Of a stretch of DNA of 64,000 nt, positions 52,044 through 59,853 are shown one piece after another. Below the pieces are notes generated by a model. That model had not been told where the DNA came from. It did no database searches and saw only the letters and a list, made by a program, of their open reading frames with translations. The stretch lies in the NCBI RefSeq assembly GCF_000280905.1, contig NZ_ALAP01000041.1, positions 1 through 64,000 on the forward strand, in the 5' to 3' direction. The translations under genes were made by a program, and so were the position numbers. This DNA is from Streptomyces sp. AA1529 (GTDB lineage Bacteria > Actinomycetota > Actinomycetes > Streptomycetales > Streptomycetaceae). Numbering within the stretch: the first letter of the stretch is position 1; each line of letters begins with the position of its first letter.

Positions 52044-52877
52044 GTGAGCAGCACCCAGGTCCCCACCCTCCTGCTGAACAGCGGAACGGAGATGCCGCAG
52101 CTCGGGTTCGGCGTGTACCAGGTGCCGGACGACGAGGCGACGGCCACCGTCTCCACCGCGTTGGAGTCCGGATACCGCAGCGTGGACACCGCCGCGCTCT
52201 ACGGCAACGAAGGCGGCACCGGCAAGGCGCTCCGCGAGTCCGGCATCCCCCGCGAGGAGCTGTTCGTCACGACCAAGCTCTGGAACACCGACCAGGGCCA
52301 CGACACCGCGCTGCGCGCCTTCGACGACTCGCTGGAGCGGCTGGGGCTCGACTACGTCGACCTCTATCTCATCCACTGGCCCGCGCCCGGCCGGGACCGC
52401 TACGTGCAGACCTGGCGGGCGCTGGCCGAGATCCACGACAGCGGCCGGGCACGGGCCATCGGCGTCTCCAACTTCGAGACCGACCACCTCCAGCGGCTCC
52501 TGGACGAGACGGGAGTCGCCCCCGCGGTCAACCAGATCGAACTGCACCCCCGCCTCCAGCAGCCGGAGCTGCGCCGCTTCGACGCGGAGCACCGCGTCGC
52601 CACCGAGGCATGGTCCCCGCTGGGCCGCGGCAACGGCGTCCTGGACGACCCCGCGGTCCGCCGGGCCGCCGCCAAGCACGGCAAGACGCCGGCCCAGGTG
52701 GTCCTGCGCTGGCACATCCAGCTCGGCAACGTCGTGATCCCGAAGTCCGTCACCCCCTCGCGGATCAAGGAGAACATCGACGTCTTCGACTTCGAACTGG
52801 ACGGCGAGGACCTGCGCGAGATCCAGCGGCTGGAGACCGGCACCCGCGTCGGCCCCGACCCCCGCACCCTGGACTGA
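52044..52877 (+). CDS. Aldo/keto reductase (2,5-diketo-D-gluconate-reductase-like, AKR5 type)
   Basis: A 277-residue NADPH-dependent oxidoreductase. The catalytic tetrad is visible: Asp and Tyr in YRSVDTAALYGNE, Lys in VTTKLWN, His in LIHWP. VIPKSVTPSRIKENIDVFDF is the cofactor-binding C-terminal motif. The GTG at 52044 follows GAGG and gives the standard N-terminus (TQVPTLLLNSGTEMPQLGFG). It is followed after 3 bp by a HIT-family gene on the same strand, so the two are probably co-transcribed. Likely substrates are small aldehydes or keto sugars. Confidence 0.92.
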   Translation: MSSTQVPTLLLNSGTEMPQLGFGVYQVPDDEATATVSTALESGYRSVDTAALYGNEGGTGKALRESGIPREELFVTTKLWNTDQGHDTALRAFDDSLERLGLDYVDLYLIHWPAPGRDRYVQTWRALAEIHDSGRARAIGVSNFETDHLQRLLDETGVAPAVNQIELHPRLQQPELRRFDAEHRVATEAWSPLGRGNGVLDDPAVRRAAAKHGKTPAQVVLRWHIQLGNVVIPKSVTPSRIKENIDVFDFELDGEDLREIQRLETGTRVGPDPRTLD

Positions 52878-52880
52878 CGC

Positions 52881-53312
52881 GTGTCCGCCGACCCCACCGA
52901 CGGCAGCGGGTGCGTCTTCTGCCGGATCGTCGACGGCGAACTCCCCGCCTTCCGGGTGCACGAGGACGGCGCCGTCGTCGCCTTCCTCGACCGGCGTCCG
53001 CTCTTCCCCGGCCACACCCTGGTGGTGCCGCGCAGCCATGTGGAGACCCTGACCGACCTGCCCGAGGAGTCGGTAGGCCCCTACTTCGGCGCCGTCCGCC
53101 GGGTCACCGGTGCGGTGGAGCGGGCGATGGCGGCCGAGGGCTCGTTCGTGGCGGGGAACAACCGGGTCAGCCAGTCGGTGCCGCACCTGCACATGCACGT
53201 CGTGCCGCGCAGGCGCAAGGACGGGCTGCGCGGGTTCTTCTGGCCGCGCGGCAGCTACCCCGACGAGTCCGAGGCCCGGCGCGTGGCCGCACGCGTCCGC
53301 GCGGAGCTGTGA
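52881..53312 (+). CDS. HIT-family hydrolase
   Basis: A 143-residue histidine-triad protein. CVFCRIVDGELPAF is the N-terminal motif, with Cys pairs that can bind zinc, and the triad is HLHMHVVPRRRKDG. Family members hydrolyse nucleotide phosphoramidates, adenylates or dinucleoside polyphosphates. The GTG start lies 3 bp after the aldo/keto reductase stop, so the genes form an operon. A hexamer repeat begins just after its stop. Confidence 0.92.
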   Translation: MSADPTDGSGCVFCRIVDGELPAFRVHEDGAVVAFLDRRPLFPGHTLVVPRSHVETLTDLPEESVGPYFGAVRRVTGAVERAMAAEGSFVAGNNRVSQSVPHLHMHVVPRRRKDGLRGFFWPRGSYPDESEARRVAARVRAEL

Positions 53313-53314
53313 CC

Positions 53315-53350
53315 CGGTGCCGGTGCCGGTGCCGGTGCCGGTGCCGGTGC
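53315..53350. repeat. Six tandem CGGTGC hexamers between convergent genes
   Basis: Six perfect copies immediately after the HIT gene stop and 22 bp before the end of the convergent DNA ligase gene. Simple-sequence slippage tract in non-coding DNA. Confidence 0.9.
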
Positions 53351-53372
53351 CCGCGCGCCGCGGCAGGCCGGC

Positions 53373-54908
53373 TCAGCGCAGCAGCGCCGTGACCGCCTCG
53401 ACCGGGTCGGCCTCCTGCGGGCGCTTGTCCTCCCGGTAGCGCACCACCCGGGCGAACCGCAGGGTGACGCCCGCCGGGTAGCGGGTCGAGCGCTGCACCC
53501 CGTCGAAGGCGATCTCGACCACCAGTTCGGGCGCCACCAGTACGCCCCAGGGCTCCTCCCGGACGGCCAGCTCCCGCAGCCGCACGGTCTGCCAGGCCAG
53601 CAGCGTGTCGGTCAGCCCCTTGAAGGTCTTGCCGAGCATCGCGAAGCTGCCGTCCGGGCGGCGCGCCCCCAGGTGCAGGTTCGACAGCCTGCCGGTGCGC
53701 CGCCCGTGCCCCCATTCGGCCCCGAGCACCACCAGATCGAGGGTGTGCACCGGTTTGACCTTCAGCCAGGAGGCGCCGCGCCGCCCGGCGCTGTATCCCG
53801 AGTCGAGCGCCTTGACCACCACTCCCTCGTGCCCGCGTGCCAGCACCTCCTCGGCGAAACCGCGCGCGGCGGCACGCGCCCGGGCCGAGGCCGGATCGGG
53901 CACCGGCAGCCGCCGCACCCGCAGCTCCTCGGGCAGCACCCGGGCCAGCGCCGCGTGCCGCTGGACGATCGGCTGGTCGAGCAGATCCAGGCCGTCCAGC
54001 AGCAGGACGTCGAAGAAGACCGGGTGCAGCGGCAGTTCGCTGCTGGCCCCGGGGACGTCCAGCCGGGAGGCGACCCGCCCGGACACGTCCTGGAAGGGGT
54101 GGGGCCGGCCGTCCGGGCGCAGGGCGATCACCTCACCGTCGAGGACCGCCTGCGCGGCGCCGATCCTGCGTGCGGCCGCCGCGGCCTCCGGCAGCCGGTC
54201 GGTGATCTCCTCCAGCGTCCGGGTGTAGACACGGACGTCGCCGCCGTCCTTGTGCACTTGCACCCGGATGCCGTCCAGCTTCTCCTCGACCGCGCACGGA
54301 CCGAGCCTGCCGAGCGCCTCCTCGACGTCCTTCGCGGACTGCGCCAGCATCGGCAGCACCGGCCTGCCCACCTCCAGCGTGAACCCGGCCAGCGCCGCCG
54401 GGCCCTCGGCCAGCAGTGCCCGGGCGACCGCCCCGAGCGACCCGCCGAGCATCACCGCACGCCGCACCGCTCCCGGGTCGGCGTCTGCGGCCGCGGCCAG
54501 CCCCTCCACCGCGAACGCGTCCAGCGCGCCCTGCCGCAGTTCGCCGCCGACCAGCCGGACGAGGAACTGCTGTTCCTCCTCCGTGGCCGCCGCCAGCAGC
54601 CCGTCCAGCAGCCGTTTGCGCTCGGCCTGTGCGCCCTTCCCGCTCACCTGCGCGATCCGGTCGAAGGCGGTGTCCGCGTCCGGGACGGTCAGCGACGGTT
54701 CGGCCGCAGGCGGCGGCAGTTCGCGCAGGGTGCGCCACCCGATGCCGGTACGGCGCTGCGGAAGGCGCCCCGCGAGGTAGGTGACGACGAGGGGCGCCTC
54801 GGACGGCTCGGCCCGCCCGAACAGTTCCGCGAGCAGCGTCACCTTCTCGTTGCGGCCCGCGGCCCGGGTGATCAGCGCGGAGGTCCGCGCGATGTCGGCG
54901 AGCAACAT
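53373..54908 (-). CDS. ligB: ATP-dependent DNA ligase (LigB-type)
   Basis: A 511-residue ATP-dependent DNA ligase. An N-terminal DNA-binding domain (about 1-190) precedes the nucleotidyltransferase domain with the lysyl-AMP motif EEKLDGIRVQVH (about 212). Further motifs are VLDGEVIAL, VFFDVLLLDG, GHEGVVVKALDSGYSAGRRG and WLKVKPVHTLDLVVLGAEWG, with an OB-fold at the C-terminus. This layout matches mycobacterial and streptomycete LigB, an accessory ligase sealing nicks in addition to the essential NAD-dependent LigA. It is divergent from a LigC-type ligase across 366 bp. Confidence 0.92.
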   Translation of the reverse strand: MLLADIARTSALITRAAGRNEKVTLLAELFGRAEPSEAPLVVTYLAGRLPQRRTGIGWRTLRELPPPAAEPSLTVPDADTAFDRIAQVSGKGAQAERKRLLDGLLAAATEEEQQFLVRLVGGELRQGALDAFAVEGLAAAADADPGAVRRAVMLGGSLGAVARALLAEGPAALAGFTLEVGRPVLPMLAQSAKDVEEALGRLGPCAVEEKLDGIRVQVHKDGGDVRVYTRTLEEITDRLPEAAAAARRIGAAQAVLDGEVIALRPDGRPHPFQDVSGRVASRLDVPGASSELPLHPVFFDVLLLDGLDLLDQPIVQRHAALARVLPEELRVRRLPVPDPASARARAAARGFAEEVLARGHEGVVVKALDSGYSAGRRGASWLKVKPVHTLDLVVLGAEWGHGRRTGRLSNLHLGARRPDGSFAMLGKTFKGLTDTLLAWQTVRLRELAVREEPWGVLVAPELVVEIAFDGVQRSTRYPAGVTLRFARVVRYREDKRPQEADPVEAVTALLR

Positions 54909-55274
54909 GGCACACCTCGCGAGAAGGGCCGGACGAGGGCCGTGGACGACTTGGCCGAAGGAGGTTCCGGCCCCGGGGCCACCCGTCGCGCGGACCCGCC
55001 GGCGGGTCCGCGCGCACGCCGGTACCGCGGGCCTCCAGGCTAGCTGCGGGCCCCGTGCGGGTCCCGCAGCCCGCGACGCCCGGCGAGGCCCGGCCGCCCA
55101 CCGCCCGGCCGGCCGGCGCTCTTGAGCCGCCGGGCGGTGCCCGACGAGCGGTGCGGCTCATCCGACGGCCCCCCTCGGGTGCGCAGTGCCACCCGACCGC
55201 CGGAGCGGTGCCGGTGCTCACCGGAAGGGGTCATCCGGCGCGCGGGAACCGCTGCCGGTCCGCACAGTCGGAGT
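54909..55274. other. 366-bp divergent region between the two ligase genes
   Basis: Contains a 28-bp perfect palindrome (annotated separately) and no supported gene. The LigC frame is open further upstream but without a ribosome site or conserved residues. Confidence 0.5.
54987..55014. repeat. 28-bp loopless perfect palindrome between ligase genes
   Basis: Centred between 55000 and 55001: every base from 54987 pairs with its mirror to 55014. It begins about 80 bp upstream of ligB and lies 260 bp upstream of the LigC gene. A loopless palindrome is more typical of a protein-binding site or cruciform than of a terminator. Confidence 0.7.
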
Positions 55275-56342
55275 ATGCGACTGCCTGTCATGCCCCCGGT
55301 ACGCCCGATGCTCGCCAAGGCCGTGTCCGCCGTCCCGGAGGGCATGCAGTACGAGGCCAAGTGGGACGGCTTCCGCTGCCTGGTCTTCCGGGACCGCGAC
55401 GAGGTCGAGCTGCTCAGCCGGACCGGCAAGTCCCTGGTCCGCTACTTCCCCGAACTCGTCGCGGCGCTGCGGGAACGGCTGCCCGAACGCTGCGTGCTGG
55501 ACGGCGAGATCGTGCTGCCGGCGGGCGGGCAGCTGGACTTCGAGGCGCTCCAGCAGCGCATCCACCCGGCCGCCTCCCGGGTGCGGCTGCTCGCCGAGCG
55601 GACGCCCGTCTCCTACGTCGCCTTCGACCTGCTGGCCCTGGGCGACACCGACGCCATGGGGGAGCCCCTCTCCGAGCGCCGCCGGATGCTGGAGTCCGCG
55701 CTGGAGGGATGCCGCCCGCCGCTGCACCTGGCGCCGGTGACCCACGACAGCGCGCTGGCGCGGGAGTGGTTCGCGCAGTACGAGGGCGCCGGACTCGACG
55801 GCGTGGTGGCCAAGCGGACGGAGCTGCCCTACCGGCCGGGGGAGCGGGTGATGCTCAAGGTCAAGCACGAGCGCACGGCCGACTGCGTGCTGGCCGGACT
55901 GCGTCCCCACAAGAGCGGCCCCGAGGCGCTCGGGTCCCTGCTGCTCGGGCTGCACGACGCCTCGGGCGTGCTCCAGTACGTCGGTGCCTCCTCCTCGTTC
56001 CCGGCCGCCCGCAGGCGCGAACTGATGCGGGAGCTGGCACCGCTGCGGACGGACCGCCCGGAGGAGCACCCGTGGGCTCGCTGGGCGGAGGAGGAAGCGC
56101 AGCAGGAGGGCAGGATGCCGGGCGCGCCCAGCAGGTGGAGCGGTGGCAAGGACGCCTCCTGGGTGCCGCTGCGGCCCGAGCGGGTGTGCGAGGTGGCCTA
56201 CGACCACATGGAGGGCGAACGCTTCCGGCACACGGTGCTCTTCCGCCGCTGGCGCCCGGACCGCGACCCGCGCTCGTGCACGTACGAGCAGCTGGAGCAG
56301 CCGGTGCACTACGACCTGGAGGCGGCGCTGGGCGGCCGCTGA
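55275..56342 (+). CDS. ligC: ATP-dependent DNA ligase (LigC-type)
   Basis: A 355-residue compact ATP-dependent ligase. The adenylation motif is YEAKWDGFRCLVFRD (about residue 30). CVLDGEIVLPAG, VSYVAFDLLALG, LDGVVAKRTELPYRPGERV and MLKVKHERTADCVLAGL are motifs III-V, and a C-terminal OB domain ends WRPDRDPRSCTYEQLEQP. The small size and lack of an N-terminal domain match actinobacterial LigC, which acts in backup end-joining or base-excision repair with Ku/LigD. No Ku gene is in the window. The ATG at 55275 is preceded by a short GGAG. Confidence 0.9.
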   Translation: MRLPVMPPVRPMLAKAVSAVPEGMQYEAKWDGFRCLVFRDRDEVELLSRTGKSLVRYFPELVAALRERLPERCVLDGEIVLPAGGQLDFEALQQRIHPAASRVRLLAERTPVSYVAFDLLALGDTDAMGEPLSERRRMLESALEGCRPPLHLAPVTHDSALAREWFAQYEGAGLDGVVAKRTELPYRPGERVMLKVKHERTADCVLAGLRPHKSGPEALGSLLLGLHDASGVLQYVGASSSFPAARRRELMRELAPLRTDRPEEHPWARWAEEEAQQEGRMPGAPSRWSGGKDASWVPLRPERVCEVAYDHMEGERFRHTVLFRRWRPDRDPRSCTYEQLEQPVHYDLEAALGGR

Positions 56343-56436
56343 GGTCTCGGGCCGCTCCTCGGGCCGTGCGGTGCCACCGGCCGGTGCCGGCCGGGGCGGC
56401 AGCCGGGGGTGTCGCGCCTGCGGGTGTCCCGGGGCG

Positions 56437-57078
56437 TCAGCGCGCCGAGTGCACCGGGTCGTCGGCTTCGGGGTGCGGCAGCCCGGCGGCCAGCGAGGCG
56501 AAGCAGGAGTCGAGCACGGCCAGCAGGTCCTCGGCCGGGGACTCCGGGTCCCAGGCCCGGATCGAGGAGCGCAGCACGGTCAGTCCGGCGCCGGCCAGCA
56601 GCCGCGGGTAGAGGGCGTCCGGGGGCAGTCCGGTGCGCTGGGCGACCGCCGCGGCCAGGGCCTCCGCCAGATGGCTGTTGCTGTGCAGCAGCTTGGGCAC
56701 CAGTTCCGGATAGGTGCCCAGCAGCCGCCGGCGGTCCCGCCAGCCGGCGTCGGCGACCAGTGCCGGGACGGCGGTGCGGAGTGTCCGGTGCACGGCCTCC
56801 AGCGGGGGCTCGCTCGCGGGGCGCGCGGTGAGCAGTTCCACGAGCTGTCCGGCCAGCCGGCGGTCCCAGTCGAAGACCGCGTCGTCCTTGGTCTCGAAGT
56901 AGTTGAAGAAGGTGCGCTGCGAGACTCCGGCGGCCTCGCAGATGTCCTGCACGGTCACGGCTGCCGGCCCGCGCTCCAGATACATCCGTACCGCCGCGGC
57001 GCGCAGCGCCGAGCGGGTCTCCAGCTTCTTGCGCTCCCGGAGCCCTCGGGCGTCGGCTCCGGCGGACTGGGCGGCCAT
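56437..57078 (-). CDS. TetR-family regulator of the adjacent membrane protein
   Basis: A 213-residue TetR repressor. The HTH covers about residues 15-65: RSALRAAAVRMYLERGPAAV, DICEAAGVSQRTFFNYFETK, the FNYF form seen in MftR-like regulators. The Leu-rich C-terminal domain has PELVPKLLHSNSHLAEALAA. It is divergent from a membrane protein gene, with 156 bp between them containing several overlapping TGCA palindromes, so it probably represses that gene and itself. The inducer is unknown. Confidence 0.9.
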   Translation of the reverse strand: MAAQSAGADARGLRERKKLETRSALRAAAVRMYLERGPAAVTVQDICEAAGVSQRTFFNYFETKDDAVFDWDRRLAGQLVELLTARPASEPPLEAVHRTLRTAVPALVADAGWRDRRRLLGTYPELVPKLLHSNSHLAEALAAAVAQRTGLPPDALYPRLLAGAGLTVLRSSIRAWDPESPAEDLLAVLDSCFASLAAGLPHPEADDPVHSAR

Positions 57079-57133
57079 CTGTGCTCCCCGTGCTGATTCC
57101 GGTCACTGCCCGTGCTGCGGTGCTTTCTACAGT

Positions 57134-57155
57134 AGTGCATTTTTGCAGCACTGCA
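57134..57155. promoter_or_regulatory. Overlapping TGCA palindromes between TetR and membrane protein genes
   Basis: Nested palindromes: AGTGC-N9-GCACT (57134-57152), TGCA-TTTT-TGCA (57136-57147) and TGCAG-CA-CTGCA (57144-57155). They fall in an AT-rich stretch midway between the divergent genes, as expected for the TetR operator. Confidence 0.65.
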
Positions 57156-57234
57156 TGTTTCTGTTAGCCTCTCTAATCATTGGCTAGGCCATTTATTTTG
57201 CCGCGCCGTATGCACGAGGAGGCGGACCCTGTCC

Positions 57235-58617
57235 ATGGCGGAACACAAGGCGGACCCGGAGCGCACGGGCAGCAGCCCACGGGCGCTCGGCGCGACCGTA
57301 CGCACCCTGGCGGAGACGCTCTGGTTCCCGGCGTTCTTCTTCACCGGCTTCCTCGTCTGCTACCTGCTGCCCTTCCACAACCCGGTGCCGCACCACGTGG
57401 ACGTGGCCGTCGCCGGGCCGACGGCCCACCAGCTCGGACAGGCCCTCGAACAGCAGAGCCCCGGAGCGTTCGACATCCACCAGGTCGCCGACGCGCAGGC
57501 GGCACACGACGCGGTCACCGACCGGGCGGCCACGGCGGGCTTCGTGCCCGACGCCGAGCACCCCCGGCTCTACGTCGCCAAGGCGGACGGCTACTCGCTC
57601 GAAGCGGTCCTCCAGAAGACCTTCACCGGCGTGGCGCAGCACAGTGGCGGCACGCTCCGGATCCACGAGGCGGCCCCCACCGCACCCGGCGACGGAATGG
57701 GCACCGGACTCTTCTACCTCGTCCTCGCCTGCACCATCCCGTCCTACATCAGCGTCATGATGCTGCTGCGCGCCACCACGCTGGGGCGCGGCAAGAAGAT
57801 CCTCACCCTGGTGACCGTCGGAGTGGTGGAGAGCGTCGTCGCCTTCCTCGTGGCGCGCTCCATGGACGTGATACCGGACGACCTGCTCGCCATTCCGCTG
57901 GTCTTCCTGATGACCCAGGCCGTCGCCCTCACCTCCTACGGCCTCGTCCCGTTCTGCAAGCAGTTCTTCCCCGGCGTGGCGATGGGCCTGTTCGTCCTGC
58001 TCAGCATGCCCTCCAGCGGCGGCGCGATCCCCGTCCAGATGGTGCCCGGCTTCTTCCGGGCCCTGCATCCGGTCATGCCGATGGGCAACCTGATCGAGGC
58101 GCTCCGCGGCCTGTTCTACTTCGACGGGAAGGACATCTGGCGGCACACCCTGGTCATCTGCGCCTGGGTCGCCGCCGGGGCCGCCCTCATCGCCCTCGGC
58201 GCGTGGAAGGAACGCCGCGCGGCCCGCAAGGAGGCGCGGGAGGCCGCCGAGGAGACCGAGCCCGCCGAGCCGCCGGTCGAGGACCCGGCCTTCGAACTGC
58301 CGCAGCCCAGCGCCGTCGCCCCGCACCACCACCGGCTGGGCCTGCCGGACCCCGGGCTGACGGGGCAGGTCACCGACGAGGACGGGCGGCCACTGGCCGG
58401 GGTCGCCATCACGGTCACCGGAGCCCACGGCAGGGAGCTGATGCGCGCGATCACCGACGGCCGCGGCGAGTACGCGGCGGCCGGCCTCGCCGACCAGTAC
58501 GTGAACGTCATCGCCAGCAGCCCCGACCGGCTCGCCGCCGTCGCCCGGATACACGTCCGCGACGGCCACCCGGTCCGCCACGACGTCCGGCTGGCCTCCC
58601 GGCACGTGCCCGCCTGA
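57235..58617 (+). CDS. Multi-spanning membrane protein (ABC-2/DUF3533-like) with C-terminal carboxypeptidase-like domain
   Basis: A 460-residue protein. TM1 (about 30-50, FPAFFFTGFLVCYLLPFHNP) is followed by an extracytoplasmic domain of about 110 residues. A cluster of membrane helices follows from about 155 to 330 (FYLVLACTIPSYISVMMLL, LAIPLVFLMTQAVALTSYG). After a charged cytoplasmic linker, the last 85 residues form a carboxypeptidase-regulatory-like beta-sandwich (GLTGQVTDEDGRPLAGVAIT, DGRGEYAAAGLAD). The membrane part resembles ABC-2/YhgE-type exporter components, but no ATPase is adjacent. TetR control suggests an efflux or envelope-stress role. The start has GAGGAGG 12 bases upstream. 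Confidence 0.75.
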   Translation: MAEHKADPERTGSSPRALGATVRTLAETLWFPAFFFTGFLVCYLLPFHNPVPHHVDVAVAGPTAHQLGQALEQQSPGAFDIHQVADAQAAHDAVTDRAATAGFVPDAEHPRLYVAKADGYSLEAVLQKTFTGVAQHSGGTLRIHEAAPTAPGDGMGTGLFYLVLACTIPSYISVMMLLRATTLGRGKKILTLVTVGVVESVVAFLVARSMDVIPDDLLAIPLVFLMTQAVALTSYGLVPFCKQFFPGVAMGLFVLLSMPSSGGAIPVQMVPGFFRALHPVMPMGNLIEALRGLFYFDGKDIWRHTLVICAWVAAGAALIALGAWKERRAARKEAREAAEETEPAEPPVEDPAFELPQPSAVAPHHHRLGLPDPGLTGQVTDEDGRPLAGVAITVTGAHGRELMRAITDGRGEYAAAGLADQYVNVIASSPDRLAAVARIHVRDGHPVRHDVRLASRHVPA

Positions 58618-58692
58618 CGCCCCGGCCGGTGCCCGTCCGGCCGTCGGATGCCACCGTCCGGGCGGTGAGCGACCGGGGGAGGAACCGCATGC

Positions 58693-58726
58693 GGACGGCC
58701 GCCCGGCGATCACCGGACGGCCGTCC
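58693..58726. terminator. Hairpin between convergent membrane protein and thioredoxin genes
   Basis: GGACGGCC and GGCCGTCC arms with an 18-base loop; the right-hand arm is part of a 12-bp palindrome. Probably terminates one or both convergent transcripts. Confidence 0.45.
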
Positions 58727-58745
58727 TCAAGCGCTCCGCGGCGGC

Positions 58746-59138
58746 TCAGGCGCCGGGGCTCTCCCCGCCCTCCGCGGTCTGGGCCTCGGCCTCGGCGGCG
58801 CGCCGCACCTCTTCCATGTCCAGCTCACGTGCCTGGCCGATCAGGTCCTCCAGCGCGGCCTCGGGCAGCGCGCCGGGCTGCGAGAACACCAGGGTGCGGT
58901 CCCGGATGATCGCGAGGGTCGGGATCGACTGCACCTCGAAGGCGGCGGCGATCTCCTGCTGGGCCTCCGTGTCCACCTTGGCGAACGTCAGGTCCGAGTG
59001 CCGCTCCGCGGCGGCCTCGTAGACCGGCGCGAAGCTGCGGCACGGGCCGCACCAGGACGCCCAGAAGTCGATCAGGACGAAGTCGTTCCCGGAGACCGTC
59101 TCCTCGAAGTTTTCCTTGGTCAGCTCGATGGTGCTCAT
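58746..59138 (-). CDS. Thioredoxin
   Basis: A 130-residue thioredoxin. The active site is DFWASWCGPCRSFAPVYE (WCGPC), the cis-Pro region is VQSIPTLAIIRD, and an acidic Ala/Glu-rich C-terminal extension of about 20 residues follows the fold. The GGAGA site 5-7 bases before the ATG supports the start. It is a single gene with no reductase next to it, so it would depend on the general thioredoxin reductase. Cytoplasmic disulfide reduction is the expected role. The neighbouring ergothioneine operon is also redox-related, but they are separate units. Confidence 0.93.
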   Translation of the reverse strand: MSTIELTKENFEETVSGNDFVLIDFWASWCGPCRSFAPVYEAAAERHSDLTFAKVDTEAQQEIAAAFEVQSIPTLAIIRDRTLVFSQPGALPEAALEDLIGQARELDMEEVRRAAEAEAQTAEGGESPGA

Positions 59139-59853
59139 GCTGTCTCCTGCGGTGGGGGCGTCAGGGCGGGCCGCGCCCTGGCACCGGACAACGGTCTGTG
59201 CCGGGGTCCACATTCCCCGAGACCGTCTCCGGTACAGCACATCGCACCACACCTGGGCGCGTGGCGGCGCGGCCGGGTGTGTGACCGGCGGAGATTCCCC
59301 TCCCGGGGGCCCGCGCGACCGGGAGGGCGCCCCGGCGGCCCGGATCTTCGCACCGCAGCGGAGTGTGGCAGGGCATATGCAGCGCGAAGCGGCACCGCAC
59401 CCTCCCGGCCGCGGCCGGGAGGGTGCCGTCGGCCGGACCGGGCCCCGTCGGCCGGACCGGCCCGCGCGCACCGGGGAAACCCGCTCCGCACGGGACACCC
59501 CGCCCCGCCCCGACGGGCTGTCCGTGCCGCGCCCGGTGCCCGGACGGGCGAGCCCGGGTACGTCCGCCGCAGCGGCGCCGCGGGAGCGGTGGCCGGGGGA
59601 GCGGGACTTTCCGCCAACTCTGCGCACCCGCACCGAGTTCGGCGCCGCGGGCCCCGCCGGGCCCCGCACCCTCGCACTCCGCCGACGGGCCGCACCGCCG
59701 GCGGTGCGGGCACGACCGGTTGCGGCCCGGCCGGATTCGTGCGGTGCGGCGGCCGCGCAGGTGTTTCCCCGGACGGGAATGGGGACCGGCTCTGATGGAG
59801 GCGGGCTGCTCGCGTTCCGCCCGGCAGACCATCGGCTCGACGAGGGGTGGCGG
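59139..59853. other. 715-bp gap between thioredoxin and ergothioneine genes
   Basis: No gene is supported; open frames on both strands are Arg/Pro/Gly-rich shadows. It holds a 30-bp palindrome and a tandem duplication of CCGTCGGCCGGACCGG just after it (about 59427-59462), and must contain the divergent promoters. Confidence 0.5.
59397..59426. repeat. 30-bp loopless perfect palindrome upstream of egtA
   Basis: All 15 base pairs match around a centre between 59411 and 59412 (CCGCGG core). It lies about 430 bp before the egtA start and 260 bp before the thioredoxin start. Confidence 0.75.
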
